Assembly: GCF_007679965.1 (NCBI RefSeq)
Contig: NZ_VEHL01000002.1
Location: 542,235 to 606,234, forward strand
Direction: 5' to 3'
DNA: 64,000 nt
DNA from: Bordetella genomosp. 13
Lineage (GTDB): Bacteria; Pseudomonadota; Gammaproteobacteria; Burkholderiales; Burkholderiaceae_B
How positions within the stretch are numbered: the stretch's first letter is position 1; every line of letters starts with the position of its first letter. This document shows positions 53,442 through 62,296 of this stretch, piece after piece. The translations under genes and the position numbers were made by a program. The notes under the pieces are model-generated. The model made no database searches. It had not been told where the DNA came from and worked only from the letters and a program-made list of their open reading frames with translations.

Positions 53442-56400
53442 TCACGCCATTTTACGCTGCTCCGCGGGCAGGGCCGGCAATGACCCCGATTGCCAGAGGT
53501 GTAAGCGCTGTTGCATTTGGTCGCGGTACTTGGCGACGCTGGCGGCCTTGATGTGGCCATAGCCGCGGACGGTTTCCGCCAGGGCGGCGATGCGGGCGGC
53601 CTCGGTCAGGTTGTCCGCCGTCAGGCCGGCCACCAGAGTGTCCACGATCTGGCGATATTCGGCGATCAGCGAGCGCTCGGTGCGACGCTCTTCGGTGCGG
53701 CCGAACGGATCGAGCCAGGTGCCGCGCAATCCCTTCAGGCGGCGCAGCACGCGCATGGCGCGGTCGGCGCCGCCGCCCAGCGCGATCTTGCGCGGGATGC
53801 CGGTACGCGGATCCTTGCGCGCGAACAGCGGCGGGGCCATGTGGAATTGCAGTGTGTAGTCGCCCTCGAACTGGCTTTCGAGTTGGGCGCGGAACGCGCC
53901 GTCGGTGTAGAGGCGCGCCACCTCGTACTCGTCCTTGTAGGCCATCAGTTTGAACAGGCCGCGCGCCACGGCCATCGCCAGCCGCGGCGTGCGCGCGGCC
54001 GGGTCCAGCTCGCGCTCGCGCGCGGCCACGCGGTCGACCAATTCGCGGTACCGGCGCGCATAGGCGGCGTCCTGGTAGGCCACCAGGTCCTGCTCGCGGC
54101 GCTGCACCGCCTTGTCGAACGACTCGGGCACGTGCAGCTGGATGACCTGGGCGCCGCCGGCCGCGGTCTTGGGACGCAGCACGCCTTCCAGCGCGGCCGG
54201 TTCGTGCGCGGCCAGGCGGCCGGCGTCGAAAGCGGCCCGATTGGCCTGCACCGCCACGCCGTTGAGCTCGATGGCGCGCGCGATGGCGGCCAGGCTGATG
54301 GGCACGTCGCCGCGCTGCCAGGCATGGCCCAGCATGAACATATTGGACAGGATGCTGTCGCCGAACAGCGCCAGCGCGGCCGCGTGGGCATCGATGGCGG
54401 CCGTGCCGGCCTCGCCCGCCGCGTGGCGGATCTTGGCCAGCAGGGCTTCCTGGTTCAGCGGCGCATCGGGATTGCGCGTGAAGTCCGACACCGGCGCGAC
54501 ATACGTGTTGACGGTGACCCGGGTGTGGCCGTGGCGCAGCGCGCCCAGCGAATCGGGCGCCACCGAGGCCACTGGATCGCACAGGATGGCGGCGTCGGCC
54601 TGCTGCCAATCCAGCCGCACCGGGCCGGCCGAAGTGCCGGCGGGCGCCAGGCGGATGTGGCTGACCACCGTGCCGCCTTTCTGCGCCAGGCCGGTCAGAT
54701 CCAGCACCGCGGCCGACAGGCCTTGCAGATGCGCGGCCATCGACACGATGGCGCCGACGGTGATGACGCCGGTGCCGCCCATGCCGGCCACCAGCAGGCG
54801 ATAGGGCCGGTCGAGCTGCGCCACGCCAGGATCGGGCAGGGCGGCGATGCGGTCCTGCAGCTGTTGCAGGTCGGCCTTGGCCGCCGCGCTCTTGCGCGGC
54901 TTGCCGCCCAGCACCGACACGAAGCTGGGACAGAAGCCTTCGGCGCACGAGTAGTCTTTATTGCAGCTGGACTGGTCGATGGCGCGCTTGCGGCCATAGG
55001 GCGTTTCCAGCGGCACCACGGACAGGCAGTTCGATTGCACGCCGCAGTCGCCGCAGCCTTCGCAGACGGCGCTGTTGATCAGCATCCGGCGCGCTGGATC
55101 GGGAAACTGGTTTTTCTTCCTGCGGCGGCGTTTCTCGGCGGCGCAGGTCTGGTCGTGGATCAGGATCGTCACGCCCTGGGTCTCGCGCAGCTCGCGCTGC
55201 AGGGCGTCCAGCTCGCGGCGGTGGTGCACGCCGATGCCCGCGCCCAGGTCGATGCCGCGGTACTTCTCGGGCTCGTCGGTGGTGACGACGATGCGGGCGA
55301 CGTTCTCGCCGCGCAGCTGCTGGCAGATCTGCGGCACCGAGATCGGGCCATCGACCGGCTGGCCGCCCGTCATGGCCACGGCGTCGTTGAACAATATCTT
55401 GTAGGTGATGTTGGCGCGCGCGGCCACGGCCTGGCGGATCGCCAGGTAGCCCGAGTGGTAGTACGTGCCTTCGCCCATGTTCTGGAACACGTGCGGCATG
55501 CCGATGTAGGGCGCCAGGCCGATCCAGTCTGCGCCTTCGCCCCCCATCTGCGTCAGGCCGCCGGTCTCGCGGTCCATCCACGCGGCCATATAGTGGCAGC
55601 CCACGCCGGACAGCGCCTGGCTGCCCTCGGGCACCTTGGTGGACGTGCTGTGCGGACAGCCGGAGCAGAAGTAGGGCCGGCGCTTCATGCCGTCGGCCTC
55701 GTTGGACAGCGGCTGCTGGCAATCGAAGCCCTCGCGGCCGCCCACGTGCAGGCCTGCGGTGCGCAGCAGCCAGCCCGACAGCGGCGCGGCCAGCAGCGAG
55801 GGGCGCAGCTGGCCCGCCGACGTGACCATCGATTCGCCGTCCAGGCCCGTCTTGCCGGCCACCGTGGGGCGATCGGCGTCGTTGTAGAGCAGGTCCTTGA
55901 TCTGGCCCTCGACGACCGCGCCCTTTTCCTCGATCACCAATATATGACGCAGCCCGCGCGCGAATTCGCGCAGTCGGCCGGCGTCCAGCGGCCAGGTCAG
56001 GCCCGGCTTGTAGATGCGCACCGGCGAGTGCGCGGTGACGGTGTCCACGCCCAGGCGAGCCAGCGCTTCCATGGTGTCCAGGTGCGCCTTGCCCACCGTG
56101 ACGATGCCCACCGTGGCCGCGGGCGCCGGGCACACCATGCGGTCGATGCTGTGGCGCTGCGCGAAGGCGCGCACCGCGCGCATGCGCAGGTTCATGCGCG
56201 TTTCCACGGCCAGCGACAGGAAGTCGCGCGCCGAGTATTCCAGCGCCTCGCGCGGCAGCTCGGGATCTTCCGGCATGTCGTAGGCGCGCGGCTGCTGCAG
56301 CTCGAACGACTCGCCGCATTCGATGGTCTCGGACACGGCCTTGAAGGCGACCCACGTGCCCGCGTGGCGCGACAGCGCCCAGCCCCACAGCGCGAAGGTC

Positions 56401-56966
56401 TCGTATTCCTCGATGGAGGCGGGGTGCACCACCGGGATCTGCCACCCGATCAGCGAGGCTTCGCTGGCGTGAGGAATGGAGGAGGACACCGCCGTGTGGT
56501 CATCGCCGACCACCATCAGCACGCCGCCGTGGCGCGAGGCGCCAGCCGCGTTGCCGTGATGCAGGGCGTCGCCCGCGCGGTCCAGGCCGGGGCCCTTGCC
56601 ATACCACATGGCGAAGACGCCATCGACCTTGCGGTCGGCGCGCACGCCCGCCTGCTGAGTGCCCATGACGGTGGTGGCCGCCATGTCTTCATTAATGCCG
56701 GGCAGGAAGCGCACCTGGTTCTCGTCCAGCAGCTTCTTGGCCTTCCACATGGCCATGTCCACGCCGCCCAGCGGCGAACCCCGGTAGCCGGACACGAAGC
56801 CCGCCGTGTTCAGGCCGCGTTCGCGGTCCCGCCGGCGCTGCGTCAGCACCATGCGCAGCAGGGCCTGCGTGCCCGTGAGGAACACCCGGCCGTGCGTGCG
56901 GGTCAGGTTGTCCGAGAGCTGGTATTCCAGGTCGATCGAGGGCGGTTGCTGGGGCGTGCCGTCCAT
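53442..56966 (-). CDS. Fused indolepyruvate:ferredoxin oxidoreductase (IorAB-type)
   Basis: A 1174-residue single-chain 2-oxoacid:ferredoxin oxidoreductase. The N-terminal part (FLTGTQALLRMVLTQRRRDR, then GYRGSPLGGVDMAMWKAKKL) is the pyrimidine-binding domain. A thiamine diphosphate domain follows in the middle (GEGTYYHSGYLAIRQAVAAR), then a cysteine-rich ferredoxin segment (CEGCGDCGVQSNCLSV, CNKDYSCAEGFCPSF) and a gamma-type domain (LLVAGMGGTGVITVGAIVSM). It oxidises aryl pyruvates from aromatic amino acids to aryl-acetyl-CoA. The ATG at 56966 is the only one giving the usual start. It diverges from an Lrp/AsnC regulator. Confidence 0.93.
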   Translation of the reverse strand: MDGTPQQPPSIDLEYQLSDNLTRTHGRVFLTGTQALLRMVLTQRRRDRERGLNTAGFVSGYRGSPLGGVDMAMWKAKKLLDENQVRFLPGINEDMAATTVMGTQQAGVRADRKVDGVFAMWYGKGPGLDRAGDALHHGNAAGASRHGGVLMVVGDDHTAVSSSIPHASEASLIGWQIPVVHPASIEEYETFALWGWALSRHAGTWVAFKAVSETIECGESFELQQPRAYDMPEDPELPREALEYSARDFLSLAVETRMNLRMRAVRAFAQRHSIDRMVCPAPAATVGIVTVGKAHLDTMEALARLGVDTVTAHSPVRIYKPGLTWPLDAGRLREFARGLRHILVIEEKGAVVEGQIKDLLYNDADRPTVAGKTGLDGESMVTSAGQLRPSLLAAPLSGWLLRTAGLHVGGREGFDCQQPLSNEADGMKRRPYFCSGCPHSTSTKVPEGSQALSGVGCHYMAAWMDRETGGLTQMGGEGADWIGLAPYIGMPHVFQNMGEGTYYHSGYLAIRQAVAARANITYKILFNDAVAMTGGQPVDGPISVPQICQQLRGENVARIVVTTDEPEKYRGIDLGAGIGVHHRRELDALQRELRETQGVTILIHDQTCAAEKRRRRKKNQFPDPARRMLINSAVCEGCGDCGVQSNCLSVVPLETPYGRKRAIDQSSCNKDYSCAEGFCPSFVSVLGGKPRKSAAAKADLQQLQDRIAALPDPGVAQLDRPYRLLVAGMGGTGVITVGAIVSMAAHLQGLSAAVLDLTGLAQKGGTVVSHIRLAPAGTSAGPVRLDWQQADAAILCDPVASVAPDSLGALRHGHTRVTVNTYVAPVSDFTRNPDAPLNQEALLAKIRHAAGEAGTAAIDAHAAALALFGDSILSNMFMLGHAWQRGDVPISLAAIARAIELNGVAVQANRAAFDAGRLAAHEPAALEGVLRPKTAAGGAQVIQLHVPESFDKAVQRREQDLVAYQDAAYARRYRELVDRVAARERELDPAARTPRLAMAVARGLFKLMAYKDEYEVARLYTDGAFRAQLESQFEGDYTLQFHMAPPLFARKDPRTGIPRKIALGGGADRAMRVLRRLKGLRGTWLDPFGRTEERRTERSLIAEYRQIVDTLVAGLTADNLTEAARIAALAETVRGYGHIKAASVAKYRDQMQQRLHLWQSGSLPALPAEQRKMA

Positions 56967-57046
56967 GGCGTGAGTCTCCGATTGTCTCCAGCCATGATAG
57001 GTGCGCGAGCCTTGGCGTTTATTGCGTTGTGGCGTCGTGCTATCCC

Positions 57047-57069
57047 TATAATTCGAAATGAATGTTTCG
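57047..57069 (+). promoter_or_regulatory. Promoter and palindrome of the Lrp-type gene
   Basis: A perfect -10 element TATAAT (57047-57052) is preceded by TTGCGT at a loose 19-base spacing. Directly after it, CGAAA and TTTCG (57054-57069) form a 16-bp palindrome in the start region. This would suit autorepression by the Lrp/AsnC protein. An ATG at 57058 falls inside this site and is not the likely start. Confidence 0.6.
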
Positions 57070-57090
57070 TTTTCAGAAAAAAGGTGGGAG

Positions 57091-57543
57091 ATGGACAAGA
57101 CCGACATGGGTATCCTGCGGGCCCTGCAGGAAGATGGGCGGGCTTCGGCGCAGCAGCTGTCCGACAAGGTAGGACTGTCGGCGGCGCCGGTCTGGCGCCG
57201 CGTGAAGGCGCTCGAGGCGGGCGGCGTCATCCGCGGCTACAGCGCGCAGGTGGACCGGCACAAGGCAGGACTGCCGGGCTGCATGTTCGTGCAGATCAGC
57301 CTGGAGCGGCATTCGGCCAGCACGGTCGAGAACTTCGAGCGCTCGGTGCGCGACGCGCCCGAGATCATGGAGTGCTATGCCGTCACCGGCGACTCCGACT
57401 TCCTGCTGAAGATATTGGTGGAAAGCCCCGAGGCCTACGACCAGTTCCTGCACCGCTTCCTGTTCAACCTGCCCGGCATCCGCCAGACGCGCACCATCGT
57501 GGCGCTGCGCGAAATCAAACACGAGGTGCGGCTGCCGCTATAG
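57091..57543 (+). CDS. Lrp/AsnC-family transcriptional regulator
   Basis: A 150-residue regulator with the N-terminal helix-turn-helix (GILRALQEDGRASAQQLSDK, then VGLSAAPVWRRVKALEAGGV) and the C-terminal RAM domain (AVTGDSDFLLKILVESPEAY). The ATG at 57091 has AAGG six bases upstream and follows the promoter at 57047-57052. It diverges from the indolepyruvate oxidoreductase gene and probably senses an amino acid, such as an aromatic one, to control it. Confidence 0.92.
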   Translation: MDKTDMGILRALQEDGRASAQQLSDKVGLSAAPVWRRVKALEAGGVIRGYSAQVDRHKAGLPGCMFVQISLERHSASTVENFERSVRDAPEIMECYAVTGDSDFLLKILVESPEAYDQFLHRFLFNLPGIRQTRTIVALREIKHEVRLPL

Positions 57544-57563
57544 ACGGCGGGGCAATTCCCTTG

Positions 57564-57613
57564 TTGGCGGCGCGATCGCGCCACCTGTATACTTGTACTG
57601 TTATCAATACAAG
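57564..57613 (+). promoter_or_regulatory. Promoter and 22-bp GntR-type operator of the hydratase-lyase operon
   Basis: TTGGCG (57564-57569), an 18-base spacer and TATACT (57588-57593) form a promoter. A 22-bp imperfect palindrome with perfect six-base ends, CTTGTA and TACAAG (57592-57613), begins at the last bases of the -10 element and ends 13 bases before the first ATG. In its inner 20 bases 14 are symmetric. This is the expected place for repression by the operon's own GntR protein. A perfect 14-bp palindrome GGCGCGATCGCGCC (57569-57582) lies in the spacer. Confidence 0.65.
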
Positions 57614-57626
57614 CATATAGGAGACA

Positions 57627-58601
57627 ATGGTGACGACACCTATCCTGCGCACGGCACTCGGCAGCGTCCTGCTGACCGCATTGTTCACTTCCGCGGCGCC
57701 CGCCTGGGCCCAGAACAATCCTCCCGTCCGCCTGGTCGTGGGCGCGCCGCCGGGCGGCACCACCGACATCGTGGCGCGCGCCATCGCGCAGCACATGGGC
57801 ACCGACCTGAAGCGCACCTTCGTGGTCGAGAACCGCCCCGGCGCGGGCGGCAACATCGCCGCCGACTACGTGGCCAAGAGCAAGAACGACGGCAACACGC
57901 TGCTGGTCACGTTCACCAGCTTCTCGATCAACGCCAGCCTGTACAAGAACCTGCCGTTCGATCCGAAGAAGGACTTCACTCCCATCAGCATGCTGGCCTC
58001 GGTGCCCAGCCTGCTGGTCGCCCGCAAGGACTTCCCGGCCAGCTCGATGCCCGAGTTCGTGAAGGTGGTCAAGGCCAGCCCGGGCAAGTACACCACCGCC
58101 ATCGGCGCGCTGGGCTCGTCGCTGCACATGGCCGGCGAACGCCTGAAGATGATGGCTGGCCTGGACATCCTGAACGTGCCGTACAAGGGCACCGCGCCCG
58201 CCATGACCGACCTGCTGGGCGGCCAGGTGGACATGATGTTCGCCAGCTCGGTCACCGCCAAGCCGCACATCAAGGCCGGCACGGTGAAGGCCCTGGGCGT
58301 CACCAGCGCCAAGGGACTGGCCGAATACCCGGGCGTGGCGCCGATTGGCGATACCATCAAGGGATTCGAATCCAATGCCTGGTTCGCCCTGCTGGGCCCG
58401 GCCGACCTGCCGCCGCAGACGCTGAAGGACCTGAACGAAGCGGCCCGCAAGGCCGTCGACACGCAGGCCTTCCGCACCATGCTCGAGGCGGAGTCCGCCA
58501 CGGCCGTCAGCAGCAGCCCCGAGGAACTCGGCGACTTCATCGCCAAGGACATCGCGCGCTACGCCGAACTGGTGCAATTCACCGGCGCCAAGCCCGAGTA
58601 A
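57627..58601 (+). CDS. Bug-family periplasmic receptor (tripartite tricarboxylate transporter type)
   Basis: A 324-residue exported receptor with a signal peptide ending AAPAWAQNNP. The hallmark loops are LVVGAPPGGTTDIVARAIA and VVENRPGAGGNIAADYVAKS. As first gene of an operon with a GntR regulator, a two-subunit hydratase and a C-C lyase, it should bind the dicarboxylic or tricarboxylic acid that these enzymes degrade. The GGAG six bases upstream supports the start at 57627. Confidence 0.93.
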   Translation: MVTTPILRTALGSVLLTALFTSAAPAWAQNNPPVRLVVGAPPGGTTDIVARAIAQHMGTDLKRTFVVENRPGAGGNIAADYVAKSKNDGNTLLVTFTSFSINASLYKNLPFDPKKDFTPISMLASVPSLLVARKDFPASSMPEFVKVVKASPGKYTTAIGALGSSLHMAGERLKMMAGLDILNVPYKGTAPAMTDLLGGQVDMMFASSVTAKPHIKAGTVKALGVTSAKGLAEYPGVAPIGDTIKGFESNAWFALLGPADLPPQTLKDLNEAARKAVDTQAFRTMLEAESATAVSSSPEELGDFIAKDIARYAELVQFTGAKPE

Positions 58602-58626
58602 AGCGGGTCCGCCAGGAGTCCCATCC

Positions 58627-59409
58627 GTGTCCGCCAGTCCGCTGCCCCTGTATCACAAGGTCTATCTGCTGTTGAAGCAGCGCCTGGCGGCGGGCGACTT
58701 CTCGGGCGACGCGCCCATGCCCGGCGAGAACATGCTGGCCACCGAGTACGGCGTGTCGCGCCTGACCATCCGGCGTTCGCTCGAGGCCCTCGAGGCCGAG
58801 GGTCTGGTCAGGCGGCGGCAAGGCCGCGGCACCTTCGCCGCGCCCGCGCCGCAGCCGTCCGGCGGGCACGACTCCGACATCGACTCGCTGATGGCCCACC
58901 TGGCCGACATGGGCATGCAGACCCAGGTGCGGCTGATCGACCTGCAGATCGAGCCGGCCCAGCCCGCCGTCGCGACGCGGCTCGGGCTGGCGGCCGGCGC
59001 GCCCGTGCACCGCTCGGTGCGCGTGCGCAGCCACGACGGCCTGCCGTTCTCGCACCTGACCACCTACGTGCCCGACGACATCGGCCGGCGCATCCGCCGC
59101 GAAGACTTGGGGTCGCGCCCGATCCTGGGTATCTTCCGCGACCTGGGCGTGCAGGTCGCGCACGCCGAGCAGGCCATCTCGGCCGCGCTGGCCGAGCCGC
59201 ACGAAGCGGCGCTGCTCGAAGTCCCGGTCGGTTCCGCGCTGCTGGCCCTGCGCCGCCTGGTGCGCGACGCCGAGGGCCGGCCGGTCGAACTGCTGCACGC
59301 GCTGTACCGGCCCGACCGCTACGAATACCGCATGGACATGCGGGCCCATGAAACGCCGGGCGAGCCGAACTGGCTGCCCGCGGGTGCCGGCCTGTCCGCC
59401 ACTTCCTGA
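58627..59409 (+). CDS. GntR-family regulator with UTRA domain
   Basis: A 260-residue repressor of the HutC subfamily. The N-terminal winged helix contains YHKVYLLLKQRLAAGDFSGD and LATEYGVSRLTIRRSLEALE, then RRRQGRGTFAAP. From about residue 90 the UTRA effector domain follows (APVHRSVRVRSHDGLPFSHL, LLALRRLVRDAEGRPVELL). It starts with GTG at 58627 after AGGAG. As the second gene of the operon it would control its own expression through the palindrome upstream of the Bug gene. Confidence 0.93.
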   Translation: MSASPLPLYHKVYLLLKQRLAAGDFSGDAPMPGENMLATEYGVSRLTIRRSLEALEAEGLVRRRQGRGTFAAPAPQPSGGHDSDIDSLMAHLADMGMQTQVRLIDLQIEPAQPAVATRLGLAAGAPVHRSVRVRSHDGLPFSHLTTYVPDDIGRRIRREDLGSRPILGIFRDLGVQVAHAEQAISAALAEPHEAALLEVPVGSALLALRRLVRDAEGRPVELLHALYRPDRYEYRMDMRAHETPGEPNWLPAGAGLSATS

Positions 59410-59421
59410 GTGAGGGTTCCC

Positions 59422-60741
59422 TTGAATTCCGCACATTCCTCGAAGGACGCATCCCGCCGGGACGCGTCCGCCGCGGGCCAGACGCTGGCCCAGAAACTGC
59501 TGTCCGCCGCAAGCGGCCGTGACACGGTGCAGGTCGGCGAGATCCTGAACTGCCGCGTCGACCTGGCCATGTTCCACGACTCCAGCGGCCCGCGCCGCCT
59601 CAAGCCCATGCTCGAAGAGCTGGGCACGGGCCTGTGGGACCGCTCCAAGGTCGTGCTGGTCATGGACCACTACGTGCCCGAGTCCGACGACGAGTCGCGC
59701 CGCATCGTGCGCATCGCCCGCGACTGGGCGCGCGACCAGGCGCTGCCGCACGTGTACGACTCGGTCGGCATCTGCCACGTGGTCGTGCCCGAGAACGGCC
59801 ACATCCGCCCCGGCATGTTCTGCGTGGGCGGCGATTCGCATTCGCCCACCGGCGGCGCCTTCGGCGCCTACATGTTCGGCGTGGGCAGCACCGAGATGCT
59901 GGGCGTGGTGGCCAGCGGCGAAATCTGGATCAAGGTCCCGCAGACGCTGATGATGCGCTGGAACGGCCAGCTGCGCCCCGGCGTCACCGCCAAGGACATG
60001 GCGCTGCACATGATCGGCCGCTTCGGCATGAGCGGCGGGCGCTACCAGGCCGTGGAGTTCTGCGGCGAGGCCGTGCGCGCCCTGTCGATGCAGGAGCGCA
60101 TGACGCTGTCCAACATGTCCGCCGAACTGGGTTCGCAGGTGGGCCTCGTGGCGCCCGACGATCTCACCGTGCGCTACCTGCGCGAGGCCGGCGTGCCCGA
60201 GGACCGGATCCCCGACGTTTCGGCCTGGCAGTCCGATGCGGACGCGCCCGCCGAGTGGTTCGACTTCGACGCCGCCGCGCTGGCGCCGCAGGTGGCCGCG
60301 CCGCACAGTCCCGCCAACGCGGCCGACGTGCAGGACTATCCCGGCACCGGCATCCAGGCGGCCTACATCGGCGCCTGTACCGGCGCCAAGCTGGAAGACC
60401 TGCGCGCCGCCGACCAGGTGCTGCAGGGCCGCCGCGTGGCCGCGGGCGTCAGCCTGATGGTGGCGCCGGCCAGCCTGCAGGACCAGCAGCAGGCCGAGCG
60501 CGAGGGCGTGATGGCGCGCCTGGTGCAGTCCGGCGCCACGGTGCTGCCCACCTCGTGCGGCGCCTGTTCCGGCTACGGCGGGTCCATCCCCGAAGGCGCC
60601 AACGTCATCTCGACCACGGCGCGCAACTTCAAGGGCCGCATGGGCGCGGACACTGCCCGCGTCTTCCTGGCGTCCCCGTACACCGTGGCGGCCTCGGCAT
60701 TGGCCGGCCGCATCGCCGATCCCCGCGAGGTGCTGGCATGA
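59422..60741 (+). CDS. Aconitase-family hydro-lyase, large subunit (LeuC/DmdA-like)
   Basis: A 439-residue large subunit of a 4Fe-4S dehydratase. VVLVMDHYVPESDDESRR near residue 75 holds the substrate histidine. FCVGGDSHSPTGGAFGAYMF follows, and cluster cysteines are in YIGACTGAKLEDLRAA and PTSCGACSGYGG. It is shorter than LeuC and nearest to the 3-isopropylmalate/homoaconitase/2,3-dimethylmalate dehydratase group. The start is TTG at 59422 with GAGGG five bases upstream. A GTG at 59410 is within that ribosome site. With the lyase downstream, a substituted maleate or malate is the likely substrate. Confidence 0.88.
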   Translation: MNSAHSSKDASRRDASAAGQTLAQKLLSAASGRDTVQVGEILNCRVDLAMFHDSSGPRRLKPMLEELGTGLWDRSKVVLVMDHYVPESDDESRRIVRIARDWARDQALPHVYDSVGICHVVVPENGHIRPGMFCVGGDSHSPTGGAFGAYMFGVGSTEMLGVVASGEIWIKVPQTLMMRWNGQLRPGVTAKDMALHMIGRFGMSGGRYQAVEFCGEAVRALSMQERMTLSNMSAELGSQVGLVAPDDLTVRYLREAGVPEDRIPDVSAWQSDADAPAEWFDFDAAALAPQVAAPHSPANAADVQDYPGTGIQAAYIGACTGAKLEDLRAADQVLQGRRVAAGVSLMVAPASLQDQQQAEREGVMARLVQSGATVLPTSCGACSGYGGSIPEGANVISTTARNFKGRMGADTARVFLASPYTVAASALAGRIADPREVLA

Positions 60742-61283
60742 CCTCCGGCAACATGACTGCGCAAGTGGAAACAGGCCATCGCGCCTGGAAACTCGGCAGC
60801 GACGTCGACACAGACCAACTGGCGCCCGGCGCCTACATGAAGTTCGGCATCGACGAGATCGCCAGGCACTGCCTGCAAGGCGTGCGCCCGGAGTTCGCCG
60901 GCAGCGTGCAACCGGGCGACGTGCTGGTGGCCGGCGACAACTTCGGCATCGGCTCGTCGCGCGAACAGGCGGCCGCCGCGCTGGTCGCGCTGGGCGTGCA
61001 TGCCGTCATCGCGCCCGCGTACAGCGGGCTGTACTTCCGCAATGCGTTCAACGTGGGCCTGCTGCTGCTGACCTGCGCCCGCGCCACCGAGATCGAAGAG
61101 GGCGAGCAAGTGCGCATCGACCTGGACGGCCCGGCCGTCGTGCGCGCCGACGGCACCGTGCTGCCCTGCGAGCCCATCCCGGGCTTCCTGCTGGACATGG
61201 TGCAGGCCGGCGGTCTGCTCAACCAGCTCAAGCGCCGCCTCGCCTCGGGCGAACTGGCGCGCCATCCCATGAAGGCGATATGA
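60738..61283 (+). CDS. Aconitase-family hydro-lyase, small subunit (LeuD/DmdB-like)
   Basis: A 181-residue swivelling domain subunit. LGSDVDTDQLAPGAYMKF near residue 20 and VAGDNFGIGSSREQAAAAL near residue 65 are the LeuD-type motifs; the latter recognises the substrate side chain. APAYSGLYFRNAFNVGL is also characteristic. It overlaps both neighbours by ATGA. Unlike LeuD its tip motif and C-terminus are short, as in dimethylmaleate or homoaconitate-type subunits. Confidence 0.88.
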   Translation: MTSGNMTAQVETGHRAWKLGSDVDTDQLAPGAYMKFGIDEIARHCLQGVRPEFAGSVQPGDVLVAGDNFGIGSSREQAAAALVALGVHAVIAPAYSGLYFRNAFNVGLLLLTCARATEIEEGEQVRIDLDGPAVVRADGTVLPCEPIPGFLLDMVQAGGLLNQLKRRLASGELARHPMKAI

Positions 61284-62143
61284 ACCCCACTACTTTGAAA
61301 GCCAAGCTTGCCGCCGGCCAGACCATCCTGGCGCCCGGCGTCTACGATGCGTTTTCGGCCCTGGTGGCCGAGCAGGCCGGCTTCGAGGCGCTGTACCTGT
61401 CGGGCGCGTCCATCGCCTACACGGCGCTGGGCCGCTCCGACGTGGGCCTGACCACCTATACCGAGGTGTGCGAGACCCTGGCGCGCATCACCGAGCGTGT
61501 CGCCACGCCGGTCATCGTCGACGGCGACACGGGCTTCGGCAACGCGCTGAACGTGCAGCGCGCCGTGCGCGGCTTCGAGCGCGCCGGCGCCGCCATGATC
61601 CAGCTGGAGGACCAGGGCTTTCCCAAGCGCTGCGGCCACCTGTCGGGCAAGTCCGTCGTGCCGGTGCAGGAGATGTGCGGCAAGCTCCGCGCCGCGCTGG
61701 ACGCGCGAACCGATGCCGACACGCTGATCCTGGCGCGCACCGACTCGCTGGCCATCGAAGGCCTGGACGCCGCGCTGGAACGCGCCGAGCGCTACCTGGA
61801 GTGCGGCGTCGATGCGCTGTTCGTCGAGGCGCTGCGCACCTCCGAGCAGATGGACGCCGCCTGCCAACGCTTCGCCAAGCGCGTGCCGCTGCTGGCCAAC
61901 ATGGTCGAAGGCGGCCAGACTCCCGTGGAAAGCGCCCGCGCGCTGGGCGAGCGAGGCTTTCGCCTGGTGATCTTCCCGGGTGGCACCATGCGCGCGGTGG
62001 CCCACATGCTGCAGGGCTACTACGGGAGCCTGCGCGAGCACGGCACCACCGCGCCGTGGCGCGAACGCATGCTGGACTTCGATGGCCTGAACGAGGTCAT
62101 CGGTACTCCGCAGCTGCTGGAGCAGGGCAAACGCTACGAATGA
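61280..62143 (+). CDS. Isocitrate lyase/PEP mutase-family C-C lyase
   Basis: A 287-residue TIM-barrel enzyme. YLSGASIAYTALGRSDVGL near residue 40, the metal-binding PVIVDGDTGFGNALNVQRAV near residue 78, IQLEDQGFPKRCGHLSGK with the KRCGH active-site loop near residue 115, and ILARTDSLAIEGLDAAL are family motifs. It belongs with oxaloacetate decarboxylases, methylisocitrate lyases and 2,3-dimethylmalate lyases. With a two-subunit hydratase just upstream, it would cleave the hydrated acid, for example to pyruvate plus a smaller acid. It is the last gene of the operon. Confidence 0.88.
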   Translation: MNPTTLKAKLAAGQTILAPGVYDAFSALVAEQAGFEALYLSGASIAYTALGRSDVGLTTYTEVCETLARITERVATPVIVDGDTGFGNALNVQRAVRGFERAGAAMIQLEDQGFPKRCGHLSGKSVVPVQEMCGKLRAALDARTDADTLILARTDSLAIEGLDAALERAERYLECGVDALFVEALRTSEQMDAACQRFAKRVPLLANMVEGGQTPVESARALGERGFRLVIFPGGTMRAVAHMLQGYYGSLREHGTTAPWRERMLDFDGLNEVIGTPQLLEQGKRYE

Positions 62144-62296
62144 TTGCGGCGACTGTTGCGCAATTGCACAACTCGCCGCGCGTGTGCGGCCTATCCATTG
62201 CGTTGCGCCGCCACGCTAATTTAGAGTGCTTCCTGGTGCCGCCGCGTCGCATCGCGTGACGCGGCAAGTCATACGGGCAAGGGTCCCGAGGAAGTC

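Noticed and set aside
57058..57090. Earlier ATG for the Lrp-type regulator
   Set aside because: It lies six bases after the -10 element, inside the palindrome, and has no ribosome site.
53511..57620. A plus-strand open frame of nearly 1370 codons opposite the indolepyruvate oxidoreductase gene
   Set aside because: Same reasons: antisense shadow of a well-supported gene, no family motifs, no ribosome site.
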